64,000 nt of DNA from JANXPZ01 sp033853925 (GCA_033853925.1 JAWOLC010000057.1:10884-74883), one strand, 5' to 3'. Shown: positions 30,387-39,234, counted from the first letter of the stretch. Numbers and translations are program-made. Notes: generated by a model not told the origin, from the sequence alone.

Positions 30387-30539
30387 TTAACCCTTACGCC
30401 GCCTAGACTTGGCCCGGCGCTTCCGGGCCTTCTTCTCCGGCTTTGGCCAGCCCTCGGGCGGGCGCTTCTTGCCAAGCGCATTAGCAACTGCGCGCTCCCA
30501 CGAGCCGGCAATTCTCAGCGTGTCGGACTTCCTTGCCAT
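30387..30539 (-). CDS. Small basic 50-aa protein in the mobile element
   Basis: ATG 30537-30539, preceded by GGGAG at 8 bases, opens a 50-residue frame ending in TAA. The product begins MARKSDTLRIAGSWERAVAN and its second half is dominated by Lys, Arg and Pro (KPEKKARKRRAKSRRRKG), predicting a highly basic, disordered tail able to bind nucleic acid. I do not recognise the family. It points toward the left end of the element. It could be an accessory transposition protein, a small regulator or an antitoxin-like peptide; none is shown. Confidence 0.55.
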   Translation of the reverse strand: MARKSDTLRIAGSWERAVANALGKKRPPEGWPKPEKKARKRRAKSRRRKG

Positions 30540-30554
30540 CAGGCACACTCCCAC

Positions 30555-30583
30555 TTGCACACGGGCGGCCCCGGGTGTATAAC
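30555..30583 (+). promoter_or_regulatory. Promoter of the 153-aa gene
   Basis: TTGCAC (30555-30560), 17 bases and TATAAC (30578-30583). The start codon at 30614 follows a strong ribosome-binding site AAGGAGG (30602-30608). Confidence 0.7.
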
Positions 30584-30613
30584 CCCTTCAGTTCGGTCCA
30601 CAAGGAGGCACAC

Positions 30614-31075
30614 ATGGCTTACAAGGTCGAGGTGAGCGGTCTCACGATCTGGTGCGAGACGATCGCCGATCTTCAAGCTCTCATCAACAGTGTGACGCGA
30701 GATCAGCCGCGAAATCTGCGGCTGAATACGCCCTCTTCGTCTCGGGCCGCTGAAAGCCCCACACTGTTTCCATTGAACGGCGGTCGCTCTCGTTCGCGCG
30801 AGGAAGCTCTGACTCGGGCAGTGGCGATGCTTGAATGCGTGATCGCTGCGGGTCACGGCGGGATCTCCGCTGCCGACTTGGCGGTGGGGATGAAGGTCAA
30901 GGACGCTCGGGGCCTTGGGGGCTACGCAACGTCGGCCAGCAACTTCCTCGCAAAGGCCGGCTTCAAATTCGACAAGGTCATCCGTCAGGCCCGGAATCCA
31001 AGCGGTGTCCGCACCTGGTACGCAGGCCCGGATTCCGAACGAGCCCTTGCTGCACTCAAGCAGGCAAGCACGTGA
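30614..31075 (+). CDS. 153-aa cargo protein of unknown function, possible winged helix
   Basis: A 153-aa protein starting MAYKVEVSGLTIWCETIADL, which looks like a beta hairpin followed by a helix. A Ser/Arg-rich linker (about 40-62) leads into a C-terminal region (about 65-150) with MLECVIAAGHGGISAADLAV, YATSASNFLAKAGF and VRTWYAGP. That order of helices and a final hairpin resembles a winged-helix fold. The start is fixed by an AAGGAGG site. It has its own promoter and divides from the 50-aa gene. I cannot name a family; a DNA-binding regulator of the element is one reading. Confidence 0.65.
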   Translation: MAYKVEVSGLTIWCETIADLQALINSVTRDQPRNLRLNTPSSSRAAESPTLFPLNGGRSRSREEALTRAVAMLECVIAAGHGGISAADLAVGMKVKDARGLGGYATSASNFLAKAGFKFDKVIRQARNPSGVRTWYAGPDSERALAALKQAST

Positions 31076-31142
31076 CTGCGCGGCCAGGGAGGGTCGGCAT
31101 GAGGAGGGTCTAGGGCTGGCTGGGCGGCCCAGGAACAGAAGC

Positions 31143-31184
31143 GGGGATGACGGCTCGGGCTTGCGAGAGCAGAGCGTCATCCCC
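31143..31184. other. Stem-loop between the 153-aa gene and the tRNA
   Basis: GGGGATGACG (31143-31152) and CGTCATCCCC (31175-31184) form a perfect 10-bp stem. Inside it GCTC and GAGC can pair. It could terminate the 153-aa gene or be part of a structured transcript. No U-tract. Confidence 0.45.
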
Positions 31185-31209
31185 GACCCCAGAAAAGACG
31201 GGGCAACTT

Positions 31210-31305
31210 CCTACGTGCCGGGATGGCGAAATGGGTAAACGCGCACCGCTTGGACCGGTGTGAGCCAAACTCTTGCGGGTTCGACTCCCGTTCCCGGCAC
31301 GTAGG
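31210..31305. repeat. 14-bp inverted repeat extending the tRNA acceptor stem
   Basis: CCTACGTGCCGGGA (31210-31223) and TCCCGGCACGTAGG (31292-31305) are exact inverted copies. The pairing therefore continues 7 bp beyond the tRNA acceptor stem and includes the discriminator base. Confidence 0.85.
31217..31299 (+). tRNA. Class II leucine-type tRNA with a UGG (proline) anticodon
   Basis: A complete cloverleaf. The acceptor stem is 7 perfect pairs (31217-31223 with 31292-31298), with discriminator A31299. The D arm is 31226-31242 with the GG pair in its loop. The anticodon stem CACCG/CGGTG holds the loop CTTGGAC, so the anticodon is TGG (31251-31253). A 14-base variable region has a GAG/CTC stem, and the T arm is 31275-31291 with loop TTCGACT. 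The long variable arm and A73 are leucine-type features, while UGG reads proline codons. CCA is not encoded. A single A-to-G change at the middle anticodon base would convert tRNA-Leu(UAG) into this molecule. Confidence 0.85.
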
Positions 31306-31331
31306 TAGCGTGCCCTTTCTGTCTCTTCTTG

Positions 31332-32297
31332 TCAAGAGGGCCTAACCTGCTGAGCATACGTAAGGCGCTTCCCCTCGGCCTTACGAATCGCTCGCACCGT
31401 TCGCTCGCCATCGTCCACGTCGCGCAGGTTGTAGCGGAACTCGAACTCGCTACAGTAGCGGTGTAAGTGCTTCTTGCTAACCGAATGGAAGGTGCCGTAC
31501 ATCCCGCGCTTGAAGATCGAGAAGAAGCCCTCGATGGTGTTGGTGTGCACGTCACCGCGCACGTACTCGCCGACCGAATGTTTGACCGACTCATGGCCGC
31601 CAGCAAATAGGCGCCCGACCTTCCGGTAGAGGAAACTCTCGTCCGTCAAGAGCCGCGCATCGCGGCTGACGTGGGTGAGCACCGCACCGCGCACGCTTGG
31701 GCCAGCGTCGCCCGCGACGTGGAGTGGCCGCAGTTCACCACCACGCTCAACCAGACCCACGACGCACGCCTTGTTGTCGCGGATGCCGATGTTCTCGTGA
31801 CCGCGCCGCCGCGGCTTGCCGCCGACATACGTCTCGTCGGCCTCGACGGAGCCGACGAGTGGCCGCGCCTCGCCGGGAAGATCGGCCATCGCGTACCGGA
31901 TGCGGTGCATCATGAACAGGGCGCTCTTGTAGCTCAGGCCCGTCTGCCGCTTGATCTGGAGAGCGCTCACGCCCTTCTTGCTGGAGCACGCAGCCCAGAA
32001 TGCGTAGCACCAGTGACGGAGCGGGATACGTGAGTCCTCGAACACGGTGCCGACCCGCACGGTGAACTGCCGTCCACAGGCGCGACAGAGCCATAGGAAG
32101 CGACGGTTGCGCTCACCCGTCGCGCGGTCGCGCATCTGGTAGGACTCGCCAATCACGCCGCAACGCGGGCAGACAGCCTCGCCGTTCCAGCGCGTCTGCT
32201 CCATGAATTCGACTGCCTTTGTCTCGTCGGAGCATGCGGCTGGTAGTGCCGCCACCACGTCCGACTTGTCCTGGGCCACGCTCTGCTTGCTAGCCAT
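31332..32297 (-). CDS. IS1595-family DDE transposase
   Basis: A 321-aa transposase. An N-terminal zinc ribbon has CPRC at 43-46 and CRAC at 71-74. A helix-turn-helix region (about 105-140) contains KKGVSALQIKRQTGLSYKSALFMMHRIR. The catalytic core has EADETYVGG (152-160, Asp154), LLTDES (Asp219) and HTNTIEGFFSIFKR (251-264, Glu256), the IS1595 arrangement of a DD-N/E core. It appears intact, so the element may still be active. Its stop overlaps a small CTCTT/AAGAG hairpin. Confidence 0.9.
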   Translation of the reverse strand: MASKQSVAQDKSDVVAALPAACSDETKAVEFMEQTRWNGEAVCPRCGVIGESYQMRDRATGERNRRFLWLCRACGRQFTVRVGTVFEDSRIPLRHWCYAFWAACSSKKGVSALQIKRQTGLSYKSALFMMHRIRYAMADLPGEARPLVGSVEADETYVGGKPRRRGHENIGIRDNKACVVGLVERGGELRPLHVAGDAGPSVRGAVLTHVSRDARLLTDESFLYRKVGRLFAGGHESVKHSVGEYVRGDVHTNTIEGFFSIFKRGMYGTFHSVSKKHLHRYCSEFEFRYNLRDVDDGERTVRAIRKAEGKRLTYAQQVRPS

Positions 32298-32317
32298 GAT
32301 CTCCCTCCATTCGTGCC

Positions 32318-32363
32318 TCTATTATGCAACGGGAACGATCGTTGCGTCAAGTAAAATATTCCA
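32318..32363 (-). promoter_or_regulatory. Transposase promoter overlapping an internal end-like repeat
   Basis: On the minus strand TTGACG (32343-32348), 18 bases and CATAAT drive the transposase. The -35 lies within 32342-32363, which matches the right terminal repeat at 16 of 22 positions, so it looks like a third copy of the element end. Confidence 0.55.
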
Positions 32364-32389
32364 TGGCACGAACGGTGCAAAAAATGTGC

Positions 32390-32417
32390 TTGAAGCCCTG
32401 CCTGGATCGGCTAATCT
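32390..32417 (+). promoter_or_regulatory. Promoter of the Panacea/toxin-like pair
   Basis: TTGAAG (32390-32395), 16 bases and TAATCT (32412-32417), about 95 bases before the antitoxin-like gene. Confidence 0.55.
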
Positions 32418-32512
32418 ACCTGCGGGAACGTGCCGAAAGACCTAGTTAATGCCGCCAGTCCCCAGCCGAGACGGCGGGGCGACTTGGACCCGCGAAAGGA
32501 CCGAGGTCGCCA

Positions 32513-32995
32513 ATGGCTGAAGCCACGTTGGAACAGGTTGCAAACTACCTCATTTGGCGCTTGCAGGATGCCGGCGATCCCGTAACACACCTCAAGCTCC
32601 AGAAGTTGGTGTACTACGCCCAGGCTTGGCACTTGGCGCTTTACGACACTCCGCTACTTGACGAAACGTTCGAGGCCTGGGTTCACGGGCCAGTCTGCCG
32701 CAACCTGTACCGGCAGTTCTCGCACAAGGGCTGGCAGACAATCACGCTCGAGGCCCAACCGGAGACGCCTTCGGAACACGTTTGCTCTCATCTCGATGAT
32801 GTTCTTGAGGCATATGGCTCGTTCGGAGCCTGGGCTCTTGAGCGGCTGGTACACGAAGAAACACCGTGGAAAGAAGCCCGTGGCGCCCTCCCCCTGGATG
32901 CACCGTGCGATAACCGCATCGATAACGAGTCCATGAGGCGGTTCTACGCTGCCATGCGAGCCAATGCCCAGAATCAAGCCCCCGAAACTGCCTAA
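32513..32995 (+). CDS. Panacea-domain (DUF4065/SocA-like) antitoxin
   Basis: A 160-aa protein that is almost entirely one Panacea domain: an N-terminal helix VANYLIWRLQD, then HLKLQKLVYYAQAWHLAL (about 26-43), EAWVHGPVCRNLYRQF (about 53-68) and a final helical part. Panacea proteins are promiscuous antitoxins that neutralise many unrelated toxins. SocA, which carries the same domain, is also a proteolysis adaptor. ATG 32513 follows GAGG. Its last 32 bases overlap the next gene, the normal layout of a toxin-antitoxin pair, with the antitoxin first. Confidence 0.8.
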   Translation: MAEATLEQVANYLIWRLQDAGDPVTHLKLQKLVYYAQAWHLALYDTPLLDETFEAWVHGPVCRNLYRQFSHKGWQTITLEAQPETPSEHVCSHLDDVLEAYGSFGAWALERLVHEETPWKEARGALPLDAPCDNRIDNESMRRFYAAMRANAQNQAPETA

Positions 32996-33383
32996 GACCC
33001 ACGGGAGGATCCCGGAGCAGACACCACCTCCAAGCGGGGTGGTGTTTGGCTTCAAGTACTGGGATCATTCCTCAAAGTTCTCCCTGTCGGACCGGGAGGC
33101 CAGATACTTCCTCAAACTGTTTGAGCGGCTCAAGTCGGTCTGCCAGAGCCAGATTGTTGAACTCAGGACGAATAACAGCCCGGCACTGCGCTTTCATCCA
33201 ATCCGCTGGGAGGAAACCTCGGAGCCCGGCGGTTTCCCCGTCCCCCAGCACCTCCATGACTCCGAGTGTTTCCAGTTCTCAGTTAGTGCAAATGAGCATG
33301 GCAGGGTGCACGGTTTTGTGACGGGAAACACCTTCCATGTCGTTTGGTTTGACCCCTGCCACCAACTGTATCCATGCCACTGA
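32964..33383 (+). CDS. Candidate toxin paired with the Panacea antitoxin
   Basis: A 139-aa protein with a Pro/Lys-rich start (about 1-25), then GFKYWDHSSKFSLSDREARYF, a basic stretch with RFHPIRWEETSEPGGF, and an ending HGRVHGFVTGNTFHVVWFDP followed by HQLYP. This late block, with its conserved His, Trp and Asp, recurs in uncharacterised proteins encoded next to Panacea genes, as far as I recall. I infer the toxin of the pair (PanT-type), mechanism unknown. It overlaps the antitoxin gene by 32 bases and ends just before the right end of the element. Confidence 0.6.
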   Translation: MPRIKPPKLPKTHGRIPEQTPPPSGVVFGFKYWDHSSKFSLSDREARYFLKLFERLKSVCQSQIVELRTNNSPALRFHPIRWEETSEPGGFPVPQHLHDSECFQFSVSANEHGRVHGFVTGNTFHVVWFDPCHQLYPCH

Positions 33384-33406
33384 CCGTCCAGCCGGCTACT
33401 CCCCAT

Positions 33407-33428
33407 TTGCGTTAAGTACACACTTCCG
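33407..33428 (-). repeat. Right terminal inverted repeat
   Basis: Inward on the minus strand it reads CGGAAGTGTGT then ACTTAACGCAA, matching the left end at 17 of 22 positions. Confidence 0.75.
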
Positions 33429-33436
33429 AGGATGTT
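33429..33436. repeat. Right 8-bp target-site duplication
   Basis: AGGATGTT directly outside the right end, identical to 30320-30327. The next six bases (CGGGAG) happen to match the left end as well. Confidence 0.8.
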
Positions 33437-33534
33437 CGGGAGATGTGCTGACTCGGCCGCCTGCTCGGACGGGGTCGGGCCCATCTGGCCCTTTCGCGAC
33501 GGAGGACATGAATAGTCCCGGCGGCGCCGTTCCG

Positions 33535-34236
33535 TCAGGGTGCGGGGTGACCAGCGATCGCCCGACCCCAGTCCACGATGGCCTCCACCCCGGACAGATC
33601 GTCGAGCAGCAAGTCGGGCTGCGCCGGCTCCAGCTCGGCGCGCGAAGCGGTTCCCGTCGCCACCGCGATCACCCGGGCTCCGGCGGCGCGGGCGCAGGTC
33701 ACGTCGTGCACCGTGTCGCCGACCACGATGCAGCGCTGCGGGGGCACGCCGAGATCGCGCTCGAGCCGCTCGACCAGTGCGCGGGCGAGGGCGTTCCGGT
33801 CGGCAGCCATCTCGCCAAAGGCGCCGAAGGCGAAGTGGCGGTCGAGGCCGAAGTGACCGAGCTTGATCTGGGCCATCTGGGTCATGTTGCCGGTGAGCAG
33901 CCCCAGCACCCAGCCGGGCTCGGCGGCGATCCGCTCGAGCAGCTCGGGGATGCCCGGCATCGTGCGTCCCCGGCCCGGACCGAGCCGCCGGCGCATGTGG
34001 GCGAAGACCGCGTCCCAGAACCGGGCCTCGTCGGCCGGATCGAAGGCGCGGGCGTGCTTGCGCAGGATGTCGGCGAGGATGTGGGGCTCGGTCCGGCCCG
34101 CGAAGGGGATGTCCGCGAGGTCGTCCTCGATTCCGAGGCGTTCGCGCACGGCGTCCGCGAAGGCGGCGCGGGCGGCGCCCTCCGTGAGGAGCAGCGTGCC
34201 GTCCACGTCGAACAGCCAGGCGAGGCGCACGCTCAT
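33535..34236 (-). CDS. HAD-family phosphatase
   Basis: A 233-aa hydrolase. Motif I is FDVDGTLL (about residues 8-15), motif II is LLTGNMTQM, a lysine lies in QIKLGHF, and the last motif is VVGDTVHDV with the paired Asp residues. A helical cap (about 20-90) places it near the phosphoglycolate-phosphatase-like subgroup. The phosphorylated substrate cannot be told from sequence. ATG 34234-34236 is used; the frame continues upstream without a plausible start. Before the transposon landed, this gene lay directly upstream of lrp. Confidence 0.85.
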   Translation of the reverse strand: MSVRLAWLFDVDGTLLLTEGAARAAFADAVRERLGIEDDLADIPFAGRTEPHILADILRKHARAFDPADEARFWDAVFAHMRRRLGPGRGRTMPGIPELLERIAAEPGWVLGLLTGNMTQMAQIKLGHFGLDRHFAFGAFGEMAADRNALARALVERLERDLGVPPQRCIVVGDTVHDVTCARAAGARVIAVATGTASRAELEPAQPDLLLDDLSGVEAIVDWGRAIAGHPAP

Positions 34237-34303
34237 CGCGAACCGATGCCCGGAGGCCGGCGCGCCCCGAGCGGCGAACGGCCGAGACGCCCCCGTGAGC
34301 GGA

Positions 34304-36487
<2,184 letters not shown>

Positions 36488-36824
36488 CGTCTCCTCCTCG
36501 GAGAAGAGGGCCGGAGCAGGGCCCGACCGGGTGGACGTCCGCCCGCGGCCGCGGGGGAGAAAAGGGCCCCTCATGCTAAAGGGCCGCGCGCGAATCGGCA
36601 ACGCACGCGGGAGCCGCGCGGAGCCGAGGACGCGAGCCCCCCGCGCGAGGCGCGGATCGCCGCCGTCCCGGGCGGGCCTGTTCCGCGCCGAAGGAGCGCC
36701 GCCGTCCCGGGGGAGCCCGCTCCGCGCCGAAGGAGCGCCGCCCGGCTCGCCCCGGAGGCGGAGGCAGGTGCTACACTGCGCGGCCCGAACGCGCCGCGTC
36801 CGCCCTTCCCGGAGGTCACTTCCC
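36488..36824. other. 337-base divergent region with a 39-bp tandem repeat
   Basis: It contains the minus-strand promoter at 36573-36601 and two 39-bp units at 36659-36697 and 36698-36736, sharing GCCGCCGTCCCGGG and CCGCGCCGAAGGAGC. No gene is evident. Confidence 0.6.
36573..36601 (-). promoter_or_regulatory. Promoter of the dehydrogenase fusion gene
   Basis: On the minus strand TTGCCG (36596-36601), 17 bases and TAGCAT (36573-36578). Transcription would begin near 36566, about 79 bases before the TTG start. Confidence 0.6.
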
Positions 36825-37946
36825 GTGTCCCCAGGCCGCTGGCTCCCGATGTTCCGCTGGGCTCCGTGGGGAGTGCTCTACGTCGCCGCGGGGATCGTGG
36901 CCGCGGCCGCCGTGGGCCACCCCGACCTCGTGGCCCGCCGCTCGGGTCTCATCCCCACGCTGCGCGGCGAGGCCTACAATCCCTACGCGCGGCGCGTGCT
37001 GGCGCCGACCCTGATCCGGGCGATCCAGGCCACGTTCCCGCCCTCCCTGCGCGCCGCGATCGAGCGGCGAGTCCGCCCCCTGGCCGGCCGTCTCTCGAGG
37101 CGGGACAACCCGGCCGCGGAGGAGGCGGCCCGTTGGCGGGCGATGGAGGGGCAGTGGAGCTACGCCGTCGCCGGCGTGATCCTGAACGCGCTCGGCTACG
37201 CCGGCTTCCTCTTCGCCCTGCGCGCCCTGCTCGCGCTCCTCTTCCGCCCGCCCGGGCTCGTCGCCGGAGCGTTCCCGCTCCTGAGCCTGCTCGCCATCCC
37301 GGTCTTCGAGGAGCACGGCACGTTCGCCTACGACTACCTGCAGCTCTTCCTCTTCACCCTGGGCCTCTACTTCATCGCCGCGCGGCGGGAGCGCTCCTTC
37401 CTGCTCCTCTTGCCGCTCGCCACGCTGAGCAAGGAGACGACGCTCCTGCTGCCCGCGGTCTACGCGGCCACGCGCGCCGGCGCCATGCCGGCGCGGCGCC
37501 TGGCACGGAACGTCGGCCTCCAGCTCGCTCTCTGCGCGGTGACGCTCGCCGTGACCGCGTACGCCTGCCGCCATCACCCGGGCGAGATCGTCGAGGGCCA
37601 CCTGCGCGACAACCTCCGGGAGATGCTGCGGGTCGCGAGCTACTTCCGCTTCGGCCGCGTGGACCCGTGCCCGCTCCTTCCCCGCGGGCTCGACGTGCCC
37701 GTGCCGCTCGGCTGGAACCTCCCGGGCCTGCTGGCCCTCGGCCTGGTGATCGCCCCCGGCTGGCGCGAGGCGCCGGAGTTCCTCAAGCGGGCGCTGCCCA
37801 CCATCCTCCTCCCGCTCGTGGGCCTCGTGCTCTTCTACGGCATGTGGTCCGAGCTGCGCGCGGTGCGGGAGGTGTTGCCCGTCGTGCTGCTGCTCCTTTA
37901 CGCTGGCGCGCGCAGACTGTCTCGCTCCCGGGCCGCGTCGCGGTGA
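36825..37946 (+). CDS. Polytopic membrane protein of a surface-polysaccharide group
   Basis: A 373-aa protein with about eight to nine TM helices, for example at 15-33, 118-140, 150-168, 180-198, 225-245 and 295-345. Hydrophilic loops hold RRLSRRDNPAAEEAARW and HHPGEIVEGHLRDNLREML. It resembles the GT-C-like or DUF-type membrane proteins found in glycan clusters, but I do not recognise a family motif. GTG 36825-36827 follows GGAGG by 9 bases; an ATG eight codons later is possible. Its stop overlaps the next GTG as GTGA, tying it to the glycosyltransferase. Confidence 0.6.
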   Translation: MSPGRWLPMFRWAPWGVLYVAAGIVAAAAVGHPDLVARRSGLIPTLRGEAYNPYARRVLAPTLIRAIQATFPPSLRAAIERRVRPLAGRLSRRDNPAAEEAARWRAMEGQWSYAVAGVILNALGYAGFLFALRALLALLFRPPGLVAGAFPLLSLLAIPVFEEHGTFAYDYLQLFLFTLGLYFIAARRERSFLLLLPLATLSKETTLLLPAVYAATRAGAMPARRLARNVGLQLALCAVTLAVTAYACRHHPGEIVEGHLRDNLREMLRVASYFRFGRVDPCPLLPRGLDVPVPLGWNLPGLLALGLVIAPGWREAPEFLKRALPTILLPLVGLVLFYGMWSELRAVREVLPVVLLLLYAGARRLSRSRAASR

Positions 37947-39205
37947 CGGGGGCCGGTTCCGAGGCCAGCACGATGGACGATCCGCCACCTCCCATGCCCG
38001 CATCCTCGCCCCTGCGGCCGGGCCCTTCCGCCCCGGCCGCTTCTTCGGCCCCGGGCACGCCTCCGCCCTCGCAGCGGCCCCGCGTGCTGGTCGTGGGGCC
38101 GCTGCCGCCGCCGCTGGGGGGCGTGCAGCTCATGGTCGAGATGCTCGTGAACTCGAGCCTGAGCCGGGACTACGAGATCCACGTGGTCAACACCTCGAAG
38201 GGGGTGCTGCGCTGGGCGGTGGAGAGGCGGACCTGGCGGACCGTGCCCTACTTCTTCCGCGACATGGCCCGGCTCGCCTTCGCCCTCCTGCGCGTGCGGC
38301 CGGAGGCGGTGATCGTGCACGTGGCTCCGAGCGTCTCCATCCTCCGCGACTGGCTGTTCATGGCGCTGCCGCGGCTCGCGGGTCGGCCCGTCGTCTGCCA
38401 CTACCACGGCACCCTGCACACGCGCTTCCCCTCGGGCGAGACCTCCTGGGGCAGGCTCGCGGGGAGGCTGCTCATGCGCGCCGCCCAGCGAGTGATCGTG
38501 CTCGGTCCCACCTATTGCCAGGCCTTCCGCGCCGCCTGGAAGCGCGCCGACATCGTCTGGTCGCCCAACGTCACCGACGTGGCCCTCTACCAGGAGGCCG
38601 CGCGCTCCCCGCAGGCGCCATGGCTCGCGCCCGGCGAGCGCGGAGTGCTCTTCGTGGGACGGCTCTCGCGGCCCAAGGGGATCTGGGACCTCTTCGAGGC
38701 GATGCCGGCGGTGCTCGCCGGCCACCCCGAGGCGCGCTTCCTCCTCCTCGGCGTGGCCGAGAACGACGCGCAGGAGCCCGTGCTGCGCGCCGAGGTGCAG
38801 CAGCGGGGCCTGGCCGAGCGGGTCACGTTCCTCGGCTCGCGCGAGGGGCTCGAGAAGGCCCGCGTCTGGGTGTCGGCCAGCATCTTCGTCTCGCCCTCGT
38901 GGACGGAGGCGTTTCCCCTCGTCGTCCCCGAGGCCATGGCCGCCGGCGTGCCCATGGTCCTCACGGCGGTGGGCGCGATCCCGGACTTCGTGAAGGACGG
39001 CGAGGACGGCTTCCTCGTCCCCCCGCACGATCCCGCCGCGCTGGCGGACCGCATCAACCGGCTGCTCGATGACGAACCCCTGCGCCGACGCATGGCCGAG
39101 CGCGTGCGGGCGCGCGCTCCGGTGGAGTTCGCGATCGAGACCGGCGCCGCCCGCATCCGCGAGGTGCTGGAAGGCCTGCTCGCCGAGCGGGCACGCCGGC
39201 GCTGA
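37943..39205 (+). CDS. GT4-type glycosyltransferase
   Basis: A 420-aa GT-B enzyme. A Pro/Ser/Ala-rich leader (1-45) precedes VLVVGPLPPPLGGVQLMVEML, the usual acceptor-side glycine loop. The donor domain has GVLFVGRLSRPKGIWDL, a phosphate-binding block, and SPSWTEAFPLVVPEAMAAGV, the EX7E-type motif of GT4. It should transfer a sugar from a nucleotide donor in the cytoplasm, plausibly for the polysaccharide made by neighbouring genes. GTG 37943 overlaps the upstream stop; ATG 37973, with GAGG before it, is an equally possible start and would only trim the leader. Confidence 0.82.
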   Translation: MTGAGSEASTMDDPPPPMPASSPLRPGPSAPAASSAPGTPPPSQRPRVLVVGPLPPPLGGVQLMVEMLVNSSLSRDYEIHVVNTSKGVLRWAVERRTWRTVPYFFRDMARLAFALLRVRPEAVIVHVAPSVSILRDWLFMALPRLAGRPVVCHYHGTLHTRFPSGETSWGRLAGRLLMRAAQRVIVLGPTYCQAFRAAWKRADIVWSPNVTDVALYQEAARSPQAPWLAPGERGVLFVGRLSRPKGIWDLFEAMPAVLAGHPEARFLLLGVAENDAQEPVLRAEVQQRGLAERVTFLGSREGLEKARVWVSASIFVSPSWTEAFPLVVPEAMAAGVPMVLTAVGAIPDFVKDGEDGFLVPPHDPAALADRINRLLDDEPLRRRMAERVRARAPVEFAIETGAARIREVLEGLLAERARRR

Positions 39206-39234
39206 GGCGCGGCCGCGGCCCCCGGGCGGGCGCG

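Larger units (their letters stand above)
30328..33428. mobile_element. IS1595-family element carrying passenger genes
   Basis: A 3101-bp element with a visibly lower G+C content than its surroundings. Its ends (30328-30349 and, inverted, 33407-33428) match at 17 of 22 positions, sharing CGG, AGTGTG, TT and ACGCAA. Both ends are flanked by AGGATGTT, an 8-bp duplication, the length made by IS1595-family transposases. It carries such a transposase (31332-32297), two unknown genes, a class II tRNA and a Panacea antitoxin/toxin-like pair. IS1595 elements with passenger genes are known; this gene set is not one I recognise. Confidence 0.8.

Noticed and set aside
30533..30613. An extended start for the 153-aa protein
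   Set aside because: The 30614 ATG has a perfect ribosome-binding site and lies after the promoter, while the extension would begin upstream of the promoter.
31217..31299. Selenocysteine or serine tRNA
   Set aside because: The acceptor stem has 7, not 8, pairs, the anticodon is TGG rather than TCA or a serine triplet, and A73 favours a leucine-type body.
31211..31606. Minus-strand frame over the tRNA reading YVPGTGVEPARVW
   Set aside because: It is the translated antisense of the tRNA T-arm and acceptor, a pattern that recurs wherever a tRNA is read backwards. It overlaps both the tRNA and the transposase.
30320..33442. A 14-bp direct repeat as an integrase attachment site
   Set aside because: No integrase is present. 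The inner six bases of the repeat belong to the element's left end, so 8 bp is the real duplication, and this fits the transposase family.
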